A stretch of DNA of 64,000 bases from Cetobacterium sp. NK01 (GCF_024506395.1 NZ_JANIBO010000001.1:186001-250000); one strand, 5' to 3'. Positions 52,931 to 62,632 are shown, counted from the stretch's first letter. Notes: generated by a model from the sequence alone, not told the origin. Program-made: numbers and translations.

Positions 52931-54388
52931 TTAATTTTCTATTTTATAATTAGGTCCAATTATATTTTCTGTTAAAATCAATAGATTTTTGGCACCTATA
53001 TTTTTATTTTCTTCAATTAAAATCCCTTGTTTTCTTTTTAAAAAAGGTTTATTTCTATCAATTCCTTTTGGAAGATTTAAAACTCCCTTTATTTTTCCAA
53101 AATAAACTTCATTTTCATATTCAGAATCCAAAGGATTCATATCTTCTGCTCCTATTAATGCATAATTATTAGGATTCTCTTCATAAGAAAGATTATTTTT
53201 AAAATATAGATTATAACCTGGATAAACTTTCTCTACAACAAGATTATCCCGCTTATTTGGAGAATGTATTTTATCACTATATAAAATGTTTTGCTCTGAA
53301 TTTATAAAAGAATTATTTTCTATAAGTATATTATTAGGTGTCCACTGACTAATTATTTTATTTTGAGATTCTTCTCCATTTTTCGTATCAATAACTCCCG
53401 TAGCTGATACAAGTCCTCCTGTGGCATTACCTTTTCCTCTAAGTCCTTCTATATAATTATTTCTTATAACGTGACCTTTATCATAAAATCTTATGCCCCG
53501 TGTGCCTTCTTTTTCCATTCCTAAAATAACATTATCTTCTACAACATTATCTCTTCCTTGTCTTAAAGTTATTCCTGCAATACTAGAAATAACAGTATTT
53601 CCCTTTAGTAAGGTATTCGAAGATTTTACTGAAATCAATTCAGGTTCAGCATCCATATTTATAAAAAGATTGTATAAAATTTCAATTTCAGAATTTCTAT
53701 GTAATGCTGTTTTTCCTGTTCCTGTTCTTATAGCTTCCCAACCATTAGCCTCATTTTTTAAAATAGAATCTTCTGATTTATGATTTTTAAATATATTCTG
53801 TGCTATGATATGCTTATCTTGTTTTTTCAAATTTTTATTTATTACAATAATTTGTCCTCTCTTTGTTTTTCCTTCAAAATAATTATTTAAAATTTTATTT
53901 TTTGAACCTTTTAAAGTTATCCAGTCACTTTCTTTTTCATCATGTATATTGAAGTTTATAAAAGAATTGTTAACAATTTTATTTTCATTTCCTAAGAGGC
54001 ATATAATTCCCGATGAATTTGCAGGTCCTCCTTTTACAAAAATAAAATCTGAAAAAACATTGCAATCTCCAGATATAAGAATTTGAACTTTTCCAGAAAA
54101 AATTACTTGACCTGGATTTTCTGCTGAAATTTTTATATTATTTTGTTTAATTTTAATAATCCCTAGATCTTTATATTCTCCATTAGGTATGACCAATTTT
54201 TCACCGTTTTTTAATTTTTTTAATCTCTCTAACAAATCTTGTGTTTTTTGTTCTTTTAAATTAGATAACGAAACTTTTTGTTTTTCAATTACTTTTACAG
54301 GTTTATAATTTTCTCCTTCCCATTGGGCAAAAGAAAAAATACTCTTCGTAAAAAAAAGCATTGAAACAAAAATGGTACTTTTTTTCAT
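52931..54388 (-). CDS. PL6-family polysaccharide lyase (alginate/chondroitinase-B-like)
   Basis: The product has 485 residues with signal peptide (about 1-22). The right-handed beta helix is visible as repeated N-x-I/F-x-N strands. The PL6 active-site pattern is present: AEPELISVKSSNTLLKGNT (Lys base, Glu calcium ligand) followed by AGITLRQGRDNVVEDN (Arg acid), corresponding to Lys and Arg of chondroitinase B. It should cleave uronate polysaccharides by beta-elimination in the periplasm or outside. Start ATG 54388 follows AAAGGAG at 6 bases. It shares its promoter/dyad architecture with the MATE gene. Substrate is not decided. Confidence 0.83.
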   Translation of the reverse strand: MKKSTIFVSMLFFTKSIFSFAQWEGENYKPVKVIEKQKVSLSNLKEQKTQDLLERLKKLKNGEKLVIPNGEYKDLGIIKIKQNNIKISAENPGQVIFSGKVQILISGDCNVFSDFIFVKGGPANSSGIICLLGNENKIVNNSFINFNIHDEKESDWITLKGSKNKILNNYFEGKTKRGQIIVINKNLKKQDKHIIAQNIFKNHKSEDSILKNEANGWEAIRTGTGKTALHRNSEIEILYNLFINMDAEPELISVKSSNTLLKGNTVISSIAGITLRQGRDNVVEDNVILGMEKEGTRGIRFYDKGHVIRNNYIEGLRGKGNATGGLVSATGVIDTKNGEESQNKIISQWTPNNILIENNSFINSEQNILYSDKIHSPNKRDNLVVEKVYPGYNLYFKNNLSYEENPNNYALIGAEDMNPLDSEYENEVYFGKIKGVLNLPKGIDRNKPFLKRKQGILIEENKNIGAKNLLILTENIIGPNYKIEN

Positions 54389-54421
54389 TAACAACTCCTT
54401 TAATTATAAGTTATAAAAATA

Positions 54422-54473
54422 AGTTTACACTTATTTATATAAATAGTCAATATTTTTATGACTAACCAGTCAT
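54422..54473 (-). promoter_or_regulatory. Promoter and TetR-type dyad of the PL6 gene
   Basis: On the minus strand: palindrome ATGACTGGTTAGTCAT (54473-54458), 7 bases, TTGACT (54450-54445), 17 bp, TAAACT (54427-54422). Nearly the same as the region before the MATE gene. Confidence 0.7.
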
Positions 54474-54564
54474 CAGTTTAGCAAATAATTTTATACTGTA
54501 ATATATCATCAAAATAGCTTTCTCTAATAATTTCATATTATTAAAGAAAGCTATTTTTAATTAT

Positions 54565-55350
54565 TTACATTAATTCAAATGGGTGAAAAATATTTATCAA
54601 AGAGTACTCCTCATTTTTATTATCTAATTTTGAAATATAATATATTTCAAGAAAACTTTTAAAATTGGTCAATTTATTTTCATTTTCAAAATTTATTATT
54701 TTTTCAAAATAAACTTTATTTTTAAATGCAGCTCCTTCCACATACAAAGAGACTCCTTTCCTTTTATAAATCTTATCACTTTTTATAGATTTAGAAGCCA
54801 CAATAACTTCTTGATAAAAATTGTAATTTTCTTCATCTGTTTTCAAAATAATAAAAGTATCACTCAGATTATAGTAAAGATCTATATTTTTTAGAACTTT
54901 TCTTATATGAGTTTCAATATCATTATTATCTTTTATCTCTCCTTTTGAACTTCCTAAAATAAAAAATTCTACGTCTTCTATTTCTAAAGCTTTATTTAAA
55001 CTGTTCATTGCATGATTTAATGTATTTTCTAATCTATTTAAATTAAGTTTTATATTTTTTAAATTTTTAATCTCTTTTTCAATTATACTTTTTTGAAATG
55101 TAATTGATTTTAAAATATTCTCTAAATTATTTCCTTCATATAAAATTTCCTTTATTTTTTCTAAAGAAAACCCTAAAGATTTGCATCTTTTTATAAAATC
55201 TATTTGTAAAAATTGATCTATAGAATAATATCTATACTTTGTCTCTTCATCAACATAAATAGGTTTCAAAAGTCCCTCTTTATCATAATGGCGTAGAGCT
55301 TGTATAGAAATTTTTGTTAATTTCGATGTCTCTCCTATTGAAAATATCAT
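54565..55350 (-). CDS. MerR-family regulator of the divergent MATE exporter (BmrR/BltR-like)
   Basis: The product has 261 residues; ATG 55350 follows TTGGAGG. MerR HTH FSIGETSKLTKISIQALRHYDKEGLLKP, wing YRYYSIDQFLQIDFIKRCKSLGFSLEKIKEIL, then a coiled dimer helix and an effector-binding domain of about 140 residues. It is divergent from a MATE gene whose promoter has the 19-bp spacer and dyad that MerR proteins distort, so it is probably its drug-sensing activator. Confidence 0.88.
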   Translation of the reverse strand: MIFSIGETSKLTKISIQALRHYDKEGLLKPIYVDEETKYRYYSIDQFLQIDFIKRCKSLGFSLEKIKEILYEGNNLENILKSITFQKSIIEKEIKNLKNIKLNLNRLENTLNHAMNSLNKALEIEDVEFFILGSSKGEIKDNNDIETHIRKVLKNIDLYYNLSDTFIILKTDEENYNFYQEVIVASKSIKSDKIYKRKGVSLYVEGAAFKNKVYFEKIINFENENKLTNFKSFLEIYYISKLDNKNEEYSLINIFHPFELM

Positions 55351-55368
55351 ATTTTCCTCCAATTTTTT

Positions 55369-55399
55369 TTGACTCTATTGTTACAATAGAGTATATACT
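55369..55399 (+). promoter_or_regulatory. MerR-type promoter (19-bp spacer with dyad)
   Basis: TTGACT (55369-55374), 19-bp spacer, TATACT (55394-55399). ACTCTATTG-TTA-CAATAGAGT (55372-55392) is a perfect dyad within the spacer. Confidence 0.9.
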
Positions 55400-55424
55400 A
55401 TTCCTTAGTAAAGGAGGAAGTAAA

Positions 55425-56753
55425 ATGTTAAAAAAATTTATCAATTATGCTGTACCATCTGTTTTTGCTATGTTTGTATCATCACTTTATGTAATTATTG
55501 ATGGAATTTTTGTTGGTCAAGGAGTAGGAAATTTAGCTCTTGCTGCTGTTAATTTAGTTGTGCCTGTATCAATTTTCTTTTTTGGAATAGCTACAATGTT
55601 CGCTGTTGGAGGAGGTACTCTTATCTCTGAAAATTTCGGAAAAAAGAATATAGCGAAAGGAATTCATATCTTTAGAGAAGCTTTTATTGTTCTTTTAATA
55701 CTAAGTTTTTTTCTAAGTTTTATATTTGTTGTTTTTTCAAAAAAGATAGTTGTTCTCTTAGGAGCTAAGGGAAATATTTTAGAAGAGGCTAATATTTATT
55801 TAAAATATTATGTTATGTTTTGTATTCCAAATATCTTAGGAATATCTTTAAGCAGCTTTATAAGAAATGATGGTAACCCTAAACTTGCTATGACTGCTAC
55901 TATCTCAGGAGCTTTTTTAAATATAATTTTAGATTATATATTTATTTTTATTTTTAAATGGGGAATAAAAGGAGCAGCAATAGCTACTGGACTTGGACAG
56001 ATTTTAACTGTCTTAATTATATTACTTCATTTTATATTAAAAAAAGGGTATTTATCTTTTGGAAACACCAAGCTTCACAAAGAAAATATTTTAAGATTTA
56101 TTACTCTTGGATTTCCATCATTTTTTATGGAAATTACTTTTTCTATAATGGTATTTTGTATGAATATAGCAATCTCTAAAATTGGGAACAATAGTCAATT
56201 AGCTTCATTTGGAATAATTAACTACTTAACGACTATAATTTACATGCTTCTACTTGGATTATCTTTCGGTGTACAACCTTTATTCAGTTTTAATCATGGA
56301 GCAAAAAATCATGAAAATGTTTTTAAATTTTATAAATTTACAATTGTATCCTCTATAATTATTAATTTTCTCTATTTTATAGTCTCTTATTTTGGAGGAT
56401 ACGATATCATTAGATTATTTACTAAAGATTCAAACATTTTAAATGAAACATACATAGGACTTACTCTTTTTAATCTTTCATTTTTTGTTATAGGAATAAA
56501 TGTTATTCAATCTGGATACTATCAAGCTATAAATAATCCTAAAAATTCTAATATTATATCTTTTTTAAGATCATTTATATTTTTTCCAATAACTATTTTT
56601 ATAAGTAGTCATTTTTGGGGATTAAATGGAGTCTGGTTAAGTCCACTATTTTCTGAAACTTTTTGTTTTATTACTTGGAATTGTTTATTTAACAAAAATT
56701 TAGGTTCTATATTATCAAATTATTTTATAAAATCTTTATCTAAAGAGAAGTAA
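55425..56753 (+). CDS. MATE-family multidrug exporter
   Basis: The product has 442 residues starting at ATG 55425 after AAAGGAGG; upstream in-frame ATGs fall within the divergent regulator and are not used. Twelve segments; SSLYVIIDGIFVGQGVGNLALAAVNLVVP and GVQPLFSFNHGAKN are MATE signatures. Probably activated by the MerR-type regulator divergent to it. It has no close relation to the other MATE gene in the window beyond family. Confidence 0.9.
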   Translation: MLKKFINYAVPSVFAMFVSSLYVIIDGIFVGQGVGNLALAAVNLVVPVSIFFFGIATMFAVGGGTLISENFGKKNIAKGIHIFREAFIVLLILSFFLSFIFVVFSKKIVVLLGAKGNILEEANIYLKYYVMFCIPNILGISLSSFIRNDGNPKLAMTATISGAFLNIILDYIFIFIFKWGIKGAAIATGLGQILTVLIILLHFILKKGYLSFGNTKLHKENILRFITLGFPSFFMEITFSIMVFCMNIAISKIGNNSQLASFGIINYLTTIIYMLLLGLSFGVQPLFSFNHGAKNHENVFKFYKFTIVSSIIINFLYFIVSYFGGYDIIRLFTKDSNILNETYIGLTLFNLSFFVIGINVIQSGYYQAINNPKNSNIISFLRSFIFFPITIFISSHFWGLNGVWLSPLFSETFCFITWNCLFNKNLGSILSNYFIKSLSKEK

Positions 56754-56778
56754 AGTTTAAAACTTTACTTCTCTTTTT
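56742..56778. terminator. Bidirectional terminator, 17-bp stem
   Basis: AAAGAGAAGTAAAGTTT pairs with AAACTTTACTTCTCTTT; the MATE stop codon lies within the left arm. Confidence 0.9.
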
Positions 56779-56783
56779 AATTG

Positions 56784-58079
56784 CTAATTATTTAATTCTT
56801 TTTCAAGCATAATATCTAATATAACTTTATCAGTAGTCTGCATTCCTAATTTTGAAACTCGACCCAAATTTTTTATAGTATTTTCTGGAGTAGATGCACA
56901 AATTCCATTGCTTGAAGGAATTACCACATCTGAATAAGCTAGATATGCACTCATCACTGCCGCATTACTCGCTGTTGCAAGTTTTAATGAACACCCTATT
57001 TTTCCACCATCACATATCATTCCTGTAAGATTTGCAATCATATTAATAATTGTTTTTCCCATTTGTTCTATACTTCCATCCATAAGATAAACCATTGCAC
57101 TTGAAGCACTAGTAGCCGCTGCAACACCACATCCACATGTCGCAGAAAGTTTTCCTGAAAATTGTTTAATATAAACATTTAAAGTATGTGCTATAGCCAA
57201 AGCTTTCAAAAGTTTAATTTTTTCAGATTTCACATATTTTGCAAACTCAACAACAGGTATTATAGTTGTTAATCCATGATTTCCACTTCCCGCACTACTC
57301 ATAGCAGAATATGGACATCCTGACATTCTGCTTTCTGATGCACTCGCAACTTTGACCATTATTCTGCTAAAAAGAGTATCTCCTAAAATATCATTTTTTG
57401 TAAGTTTTTCTAAACTATGCGCTATTCCAAGTCCATCCTTATTCTGTTCTGATAATCCAAAATCTGCCAAAGCAGTATTCATTAATACTCCATCATACAT
57501 AAATGAAAGCTCATCTTCTGTACAACTTTCAATAAGATTAACTATTTCTTCTATTTTTAAATTTGACAATCTCTTATGTAATTTATTCTCTAAAGCAGTT
57601 ATTTCTTTTTCTTCACTTAATAAAACACCATTTTTTTCTATTAAAAAAATATTGTCATGAGAATTTTTAATTATGCATCTTCCAGTTTCTTTAGTAGTTT
57701 TAATAAAAGCTTCAATATAAAGTGCCTCTTTTGATCTATCAATAGTAATAGTAACTACTTTTTTTTCAACTAACTCCATTGCTTTTTTACTTATTTCATC
57801 TGTTATTTTATTAAAAAGTTGAAGTTTATCTTCTGGATTTGAAAGTAGCGCTCCTAAAGCAGCTGCATAATTTAATCCTACATGTTGAAAACCAGGTATT
57901 CCTACAGCCATTCCATTTTTATATATGCTAGGATTAACAGCAACTTCAATTTTTTCAATAGTTCCATCTATTATTTCAGTAACTGCAGCAGTTGATAAAG
58001 CTACTGCCACAGGTTCTGTACAACCTAGGGCTGGTATAACCTCTTGGTGTAAAAGCTCAAGTAATTCAATTTTATTCAT
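56784..58079 (-). CDS. cyuA: L-cysteine desulfidase (CyuA/UPF0597)
   Basis: The product has 431 residues. Family motifs: PALGCTEPVAVALSTA near the N terminus, SESRMSGCPYSAMSSAGSGNHGLTTIIPVV, KLSATCGCGVAAATSAS and MICDGGKIGCSLKLATAS, with Cys residues that bind a 4Fe-4S cluster as in serine dehydratase-like lyases. Converts cysteine to pyruvate, ammonia and sulfide. Last gene of a thiol/cysteine cluster with the glutaredoxin-like protein just upstream. Confidence 0.92.
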   Translation of the reverse strand: MNKIELLELLHQEVIPALGCTEPVAVALSTAAVTEIIDGTIEKIEVAVNPSIYKNGMAVGIPGFQHVGLNYAAALGALLSNPEDKLQLFNKITDEISKKAMELVEKKVVTITIDRSKEALYIEAFIKTTKETGRCIIKNSHDNIFLIEKNGVLLSEEKEITALENKLHKRLSNLKIEEIVNLIESCTEDELSFMYDGVLMNTALADFGLSEQNKDGLGIAHSLEKLTKNDILGDTLFSRIMVKVASASESRMSGCPYSAMSSAGSGNHGLTTIIPVVEFAKYVKSEKIKLLKALAIAHTLNVYIKQFSGKLSATCGCGVAAATSASSAMVYLMDGSIEQMGKTIINMIANLTGMICDGGKIGCSLKLATASNAAVMSAYLAYSDVVIPSSNGICASTPENTIKNLGRVSKLGMQTTDKVILDIMLEKELNN

Positions 58080-58092
58080 TAATCTCTAACCC

Positions 58093-58338
58093 CTATAAAA
58101 CGTCATCTAAATTCAATGTGATTTCTTCGCCTTTTAAAAAACAAGGAATTCCAAGTCCACCTTTAATTTTTACTTCCTCATATATAGGATTAGCTTCTCT
58201 AAGACTTAAATATTCCTTTAAAGCTGTAAAATTTGATGATATATCTCTAAAATCAAAATTTATTTTTTTCTCTTTAAGTTTACATACAGCGTAAATTGTA
58301 TCTGGACATAAATGACTACCTATAACTATTATTTTCAT
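58093..58338 (-). CDS. Glutaredoxin-related small protein
   Basis: The product has 81 residues. IIVIGSHLCPDTIYAVCKLKEKKINFDF is a thioredoxin-like start in which the usual CxxC is replaced by a single CP, with a second Cys five residues later; GGLGIPCFLKGE supplies the cis-Pro region, also with a Cys. Belongs to the short glutaredoxin-related group. Sits between a symporter and cyuA, so a thiol-handling role in cysteine breakdown is likely. Confidence 0.78.
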   Translation of the reverse strand: MKIIVIGSHLCPDTIYAVCKLKEKKINFDFRDISSNFTALKEYLSLREANPIYEEVKIKGGLGIPCFLKGEEITLNLDDVL

Positions 58339-58369
58339 AAAACTCTCCTTTTATACTTTAGTTTTTATT

Positions 58370-59617
58370 TTAAACTGTTAAAATCTCTTCTTTATTTTCC
58401 TCAATCCACTTTTCTCCCTCTACAACTCTAGAAACCATCATAGAAGCAATTGTATCTCCAGCTGCATTTAGACAAGTTGCCATTGGATCAACTAAAAATC
58501 CTAGTGTAGCAACAATTGGAAACGCTTCAGGTGGAAATCCAAATAGACTCACTATTAACATTTCACCAACTAATCCCCCTCCTGGAGCTCCAGATAATAC
58601 AAATGCACTAAGTATTGATACAACTAATGCCATAAGATATGTTTCTACTCCTGCAAATTCAAGATCGAATATTCCAAATAAAAAACTTATTTTTAAAATA
58701 GATGAAATTACTGATCCATCCATATGCATTGTTGCTCCCATAGGTAACACAATTTCATATACATCTTTTGGAACACCTATGTTTTTACATGCTGCCATAT
58801 TTGTTGGTAATGTGGCAACTGAGCTTTGTGTAGCAAATGCTGTAAGAGCTGGTGTCAGTATATACTTTGACATTCTACTTACTCCCTCTTTTCCTCCAGA
58901 AATATAAGCATATAATGGAAATGCTAATACAGCATATAAGATACAAGTTGGATAGTATATTAACATCGCTCTTCCATAATCACCTAATAATTTAGGTCCA
59001 AACTCGCCAATTAAACTTGCAAAATATGCTCCTAAACCAATTGGAGCTAATTTCATAATTAATTCAACAAGTTTCATTATAATATTGTTCATATTATTTA
59101 ATAGTTTTCCAACTGGACTTTCCTCTCCACCACAAACAGATACACTAAATCCAAATCCAATAGAAGCAATAATAATAGGTAACATATTTTTACGACTAAA
59201 TAACCCACTAAAATCATTAACCGTTAAAGAGTTTACTATTAAATTTGCTGCACTACTAGGAGTCCCCATATTCCCAGAATTTAAAACAATTTTTGCTCCG
59301 ACTGCAGGTGGAAAAATATTAACAACCACAAATATTAAAATAGCTGCTACTATACCAGTTCCTATAAAAATAGCCATTAAACTTCCTAAAATTTTTCCAA
59401 GTCTTTTCATATTTAACATATTTCCAACTGCTGTTGAAATTGATATAAAAACCATTGGAACAACAATTGTAAACATTAAATTTAGAAAAATATCCCCAAT
59501 TGGTGAAAGAATCATAGCCTTTTCTCCTAAAATAACGCCTACAATACTACCTACAATAATTCCCAATAAAAGTAAAATTGAACTTCCATAATTTCCCCAA
59601 AATTTTGATCTTTCCAT
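58370..59617 (-). CDS. Dicarboxylate/amino acid:cation symporter (DAACS family)
   Basis: The product has 415 residues with eight segments and two re-entrant loops. TPALTAFATQSSVATLPTNM is the HP1/serine-rich signature, and GATMHMDGSVISSILKISFLFG and LSGAPGGGLVGEMLIVS match GltP/TcyP-type carriers, where Asp/Asn binds the substrate. TcyP-like members import cystine; the cluster suggests that here. Confidence 0.88.
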   Translation of the reverse strand: MERSKFWGNYGSSILLLLGIIVGSIVGVILGEKAMILSPIGDIFLNLMFTIVVPMVFISISTAVGNMLNMKRLGKILGSLMAIFIGTGIVAAILIFVVVNIFPPAVGAKIVLNSGNMGTPSSAANLIVNSLTVNDFSGLFSRKNMLPIIIASIGFGFSVSVCGGEESPVGKLLNNMNNIIMKLVELIMKLAPIGLGAYFASLIGEFGPKLLGDYGRAMLIYYPTCILYAVLAFPLYAYISGGKEGVSRMSKYILTPALTAFATQSSVATLPTNMAACKNIGVPKDVYEIVLPMGATMHMDGSVISSILKISFLFGIFDLEFAGVETYLMALVVSILSAFVLSGAPGGGLVGEMLIVSLFGFPPEAFPIVATLGFLVDPMATCLNAAGDTIASMMVSRVVEGEKWIEENKEEILTV

Positions 59618-59637
59618 TTTTAACTACCTCCCTCAGT

Positions 59638-60807
59638 TTATAATTTGTCAACCGCTTTTTTCAATTGTTCTAATGCCTGTTTTAAAACACTTTTTGGACA
59701 AGCAACATTTAATCTCATAAATCCATTTAACTCTTTATCAAATGCTGTTCCACTATTTAAACCAAGTTTTGCTTTTTCAATCATAAATTTCTCTAATTCT
59801 GTACTACTCAGATTTAAAGCTCTACAATCTAACCACATTAAATATGTTGCATCAGGAGCATAAGTTTTAATTTTTGGAATATTTTTCTTACAATATTCAA
59901 CTACAAAATCAAAGTTACTGCTAATATAAGGTAACAATTGATTTAACCACTCCTCTCCTTCGTTGTAAGCTACTTCCATAGCAATAGATGAAAAAGAGTT
60001 ATTACGATGAATATCTTTTGAGAACCACCATTTGTCAAACTCATCTTTCAACTTATTATTTGGAAAAACAATAGTGCAAGCTTGTAGTCCTGCTAAATTA
60101 AATGTTTTTGTTGCTGAAAAACAAGTTACCACTGTTTTTTTAGCTAAATCACTCACTGTTGCTGTTGGAATAAATTTCTTGTTATGAAAAATTAGATCCG
60201 AATGTATCTCATCACTTATTAATAAAACATCATTCTCTGCACAAAGATTTACAATCTTTTCAATCTCCTCTTTTTTCCATACTATACCTAATGGATTGTG
60301 GGGATTACAAAATAAAAACATAGATACTTTTTTTATCTTATTTTCAAAATCCTCCCAATCAACAGACCATTTCCCATCTTTTTCTACAAGACGATTTATT
60401 AATACACGATTACCTGAATTTTCAACTATTTCATAAAATTCTCCATAAATTGGTGGTTGAATTAAAATGCTACTTCCACTTTTACACCAAATTTCAGCCA
60501 TCACTGTCATAGCAGGAACCACTCCCACAGAAAATGAGCATAATGATTTATTAATTTCCCATCCATTTCTTCGCTTTTGCCAATCACATCCAGCTTTAAA
60601 ATAGCTATCTGGTCTTGAAACATACCCAAATATCCCTTCTTCAGCTTTAGTTTTTAAAGCATCTATAATTGGTTGAGCAGTTTTAAAATCCATATCTGCT
60701 ATCCAAAGTGGTATTAAATCATCTGTTCCAAATTTTTTTATTCGTTCATCATATTTTGCACATCTAGTATTTGCTCTAGAAATTACTTCATCAAAATTAT
60801 ATTTCAT
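59638..60807 (-). CDS. PatB/MalY-type PLP-dependent C-S lyase
   Basis: The product has 389 residues. PLP fold I with IPLWIADMDFKTAQPI at the N terminus, CNPHNPLG (binding loop), ISDEIHSDLIF and the Schiff-base Lys in FSATKTFNLAGLQ. MalY/PatB enzymes split cystathionine or cysteine conjugates into a thiol, pyruvate and ammonia. First gene of the cluster with symporter, glutaredoxin-like protein and CyuA; AAAGGAG lies 13 bases before the ATG. Confidence 0.9.
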   Translation of the reverse strand: MKYNFDEVISRANTRCAKYDERIKKFGTDDLIPLWIADMDFKTAQPIIDALKTKAEEGIFGYVSRPDSYFKAGCDWQKRRNGWEINKSLCSFSVGVVPAMTVMAEIWCKSGSSILIQPPIYGEFYEIVENSGNRVLINRLVEKDGKWSVDWEDFENKIKKVSMFLFCNPHNPLGIVWKKEEIEKIVNLCAENDVLLISDEIHSDLIFHNKKFIPTATVSDLAKKTVVTCFSATKTFNLAGLQACTIVFPNNKLKDEFDKWWFSKDIHRNNSFSSIAMEVAYNEGEEWLNQLLPYISSNFDFVVEYCKKNIPKIKTYAPDATYLMWLDCRALNLSSTELEKFMIEKAKLGLNSGTAFDKELNGFMRLNVACPKSVLKQALEQLKKAVDKL

Positions 60808-60866
60808 CTTCTAGTTTTCAACTCCTTTTGTAGTTTGTGACCAGATATTAACATAAAATAATATAG

Positions 60867-60895
60867 TTGTAAAATTGAATATATCGATATATAAT
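60867..60895 (+). promoter_or_regulatory. Promoter of the LysR gene with internal palindrome
   Basis: TTGTAA (60867-60872), 17 bp, TATAAT (60890-60895). The spacer and -10 include the palindrome ATATATCGATATAT (60879-60892), a plausible autoregulatory site. Confidence 0.6.
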
Positions 60896-60946
60896 ATAGA
60901 AAAAAATTGTATTTTAGAACACCAATTACAATTGTACGGAGTTAAT

Positions 60947-61882
60947 ATGAATAATACTGATGTAATAGCTTTTTCAGAAGTTGTTAAACAAGGAAGTTTT
61001 TCTAAAGCTGCAGAAAAACTTTTTATTACTCAATCTGCTTTAAGTTCAAAAATTAAAAATCTTGAAGAGGAACTTGATTGTAAACTTTTTTATAGAAAAA
61101 AAGGTGTAAGATATGTTGAACTTACCAAAGCTGGAAAAGATTTCTTAAATTTAATTGATCGATGGAATAAGCTTTGGTTTGAGATGTCTAATATTAAATC
61201 TACAGTGTCTGATATTTCTTTTGTAGTTTCTGCATTGAATAGCATTAGCACTTCTCTTCTTCCACAAGTTTTTCTAAATTTTTTAGAAAGAAATAGTAAA
61301 GTTTTTTTAAAAACAGAGGATTTATCTAGTTATGCCTCTTACGATGCCATTGAAAATAGAACTGTCGATTTTGCTATTGTAGTTGATCAAAGATACTCTT
61401 TAAATGTTTCTTGTAATCCATTATTCTCAGAAAAAATGGTAATAATCTCTGGAAATAACTCTAATTTTTCTGATAATATTGATTTATCAGAACTAAATCC
61501 TTCTAAATTTATCTATTGTCCTTGGTTTTTAGAATTTGAACAATGGTGCCAAATTTATTTTGGAAAAAACTTCAAACCTTATATTCAAATTCAAATAGTA
61601 CACCAAATAGATTTTATGCTCACAAATAAAGATTGTTGGTGTATTGTACCAAATACCGTTGCTCAAATGCTTGCAAAAAAATCAAATATAAAAATTCATG
61701 AAATAAACTTTAGTATTCCCAAAAGAAAAATATTTTATTTACATACTGTTGAGAATAGACATGAAAATTATCTCATTTCTGAATTAATTTATTGTCTAAA
61801 GCAAGAGCTTATTGAGTTGGAAAAAAATAAAGTTTTAAAGTGCGATTTTCAATATATTGAAAATGATTTTGGATTGATATAA
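60947..61882 (+). CDS. LysR-family transcription regulator
   Basis: The product has 311 residues from ATG 60947 (CGGAG 6 bases upstream). N-terminal HTH VIAFSEVVKQGSFSKAAEKLFITQSALSSKIKNLEEELDCKLF, then a periplasmic-binding-like effector domain (about 90-295). Divergent from the C-S lyase/cysteine cluster and followed after 24 bases by an SDR gene, so it may control either. The effector is not known. Confidence 0.88.
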   Translation: MNNTDVIAFSEVVKQGSFSKAAEKLFITQSALSSKIKNLEEELDCKLFYRKKGVRYVELTKAGKDFLNLIDRWNKLWFEMSNIKSTVSDISFVVSALNSISTSLLPQVFLNFLERNSKVFLKTEDLSSYASYDAIENRTVDFAIVVDQRYSLNVSCNPLFSEKMVIISGNNSNFSDNIDLSELNPSKFIYCPWFLEFEQWCQIYFGKNFKPYIQIQIVHQIDFMLTNKDCWCIVPNTVAQMLAKKSNIKIHEINFSIPKRKIFYLHTVENRHENYLISELIYCLKQELIELEKNKVLKCDFQYIENDFGLI

Positions 61883-61906
61883 AAAATTAAAAAAGTTAGG
61901 TGAATT

Positions 61907-62632
61907 ATGGAAAACGATAAGTTAAAAAAGATTTGTATTATCACTGGAGGAGCTGGTGGCATTGGTTACCATCTTTCAGAAGGATTTTTAAAAAAAGGAT
62001 ATAAAGTAATTGTTTTAGATATTAATAAACACAAAGAGCTATCAAAAGGTATCGACTTTCTTAAAGTGGATTTAAGATTTGAAGATGATATAAAACATGC
62101 TTTTTCTCAAATTATTGAAAAATATGGAACTGCTCACATACTCATAAATAATGGAGCTATTTCAAATTTTAGTAAAAGTATCGAAGATATCTCTATCAAT
62201 GAATTTGATGATGTTATAAATGTCAATCTTCGTGGAAGTTTTATTTGTTGTAAAGAGTTTATAAAAGTAAATAAAGGACAAAACTATGGCCGGATAATAA
62301 ATATATCCTCTACTCGATGGAATCAAAATGAAGCCAACTGGGAAGCTTATGGTGCTTCAAAAGGTGGATTAATCTCTATGAGTAACACTCTTGCTATCTC
62401 TCTTTCTAGAACACCTATTACTGTTAACGCAATAAGTCCTGGATGGATACAAGTAGATAATTATGATGATTTAACAGAAGCCGATCACTCTCAACATCCT
62501 TCAGGCAGAGTGGGTATTCCTCGAGATATCCTTAATGCTTGTTTATTTTTAGCTAATCCTGAAAATGATTTTATTAATGCTACAAATTTAGTCATTGATG
62601 GTGGCATAACTAAAAAAATGATTTATGAATAG
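61907..62632 (+). CDS. Short-chain dehydrogenase/reductase
   Basis: The product has 241 residues. Nucleotide motif ITGGAGGIGYHLSE, NNGAIS, catalytic Ser-Tyr-Lys region NISSTRW...YGASKGG with YxxxK, and ISPGWIQVD. Classical SDR length. Substrate unknown. Probably cotranscribed with the LysR gene; a hairpin (62653-62686) follows. Confidence 0.88.
   Translation: MENDKLKKICIITGGAGGIGYHLSEGFLKKGYKVIVLDINKHKELSKGIDFLKVDLRFEDDIKHAFSQIIEKYGTAHILINNGAISNFSKSIEDISINEFDDVINVNLRGSFICCKEFIKVNKGQNYGRIINISSTRWNQNEANWEAYGASKGGLISMSNTLAISLSRTPITVNAISPGWIQVDNYDDLTEADHSQHPSGRVGIPRDILNACLFLANPENDFINATNLVIDGGITKKMIYE

Noticed and set aside
55314-55424. Longer N terminus of the second MATE protein
   Set aside because: It would run through the MerR promoter and the divergent regulator start; ATG 55425 has the AAAGGAGG site.
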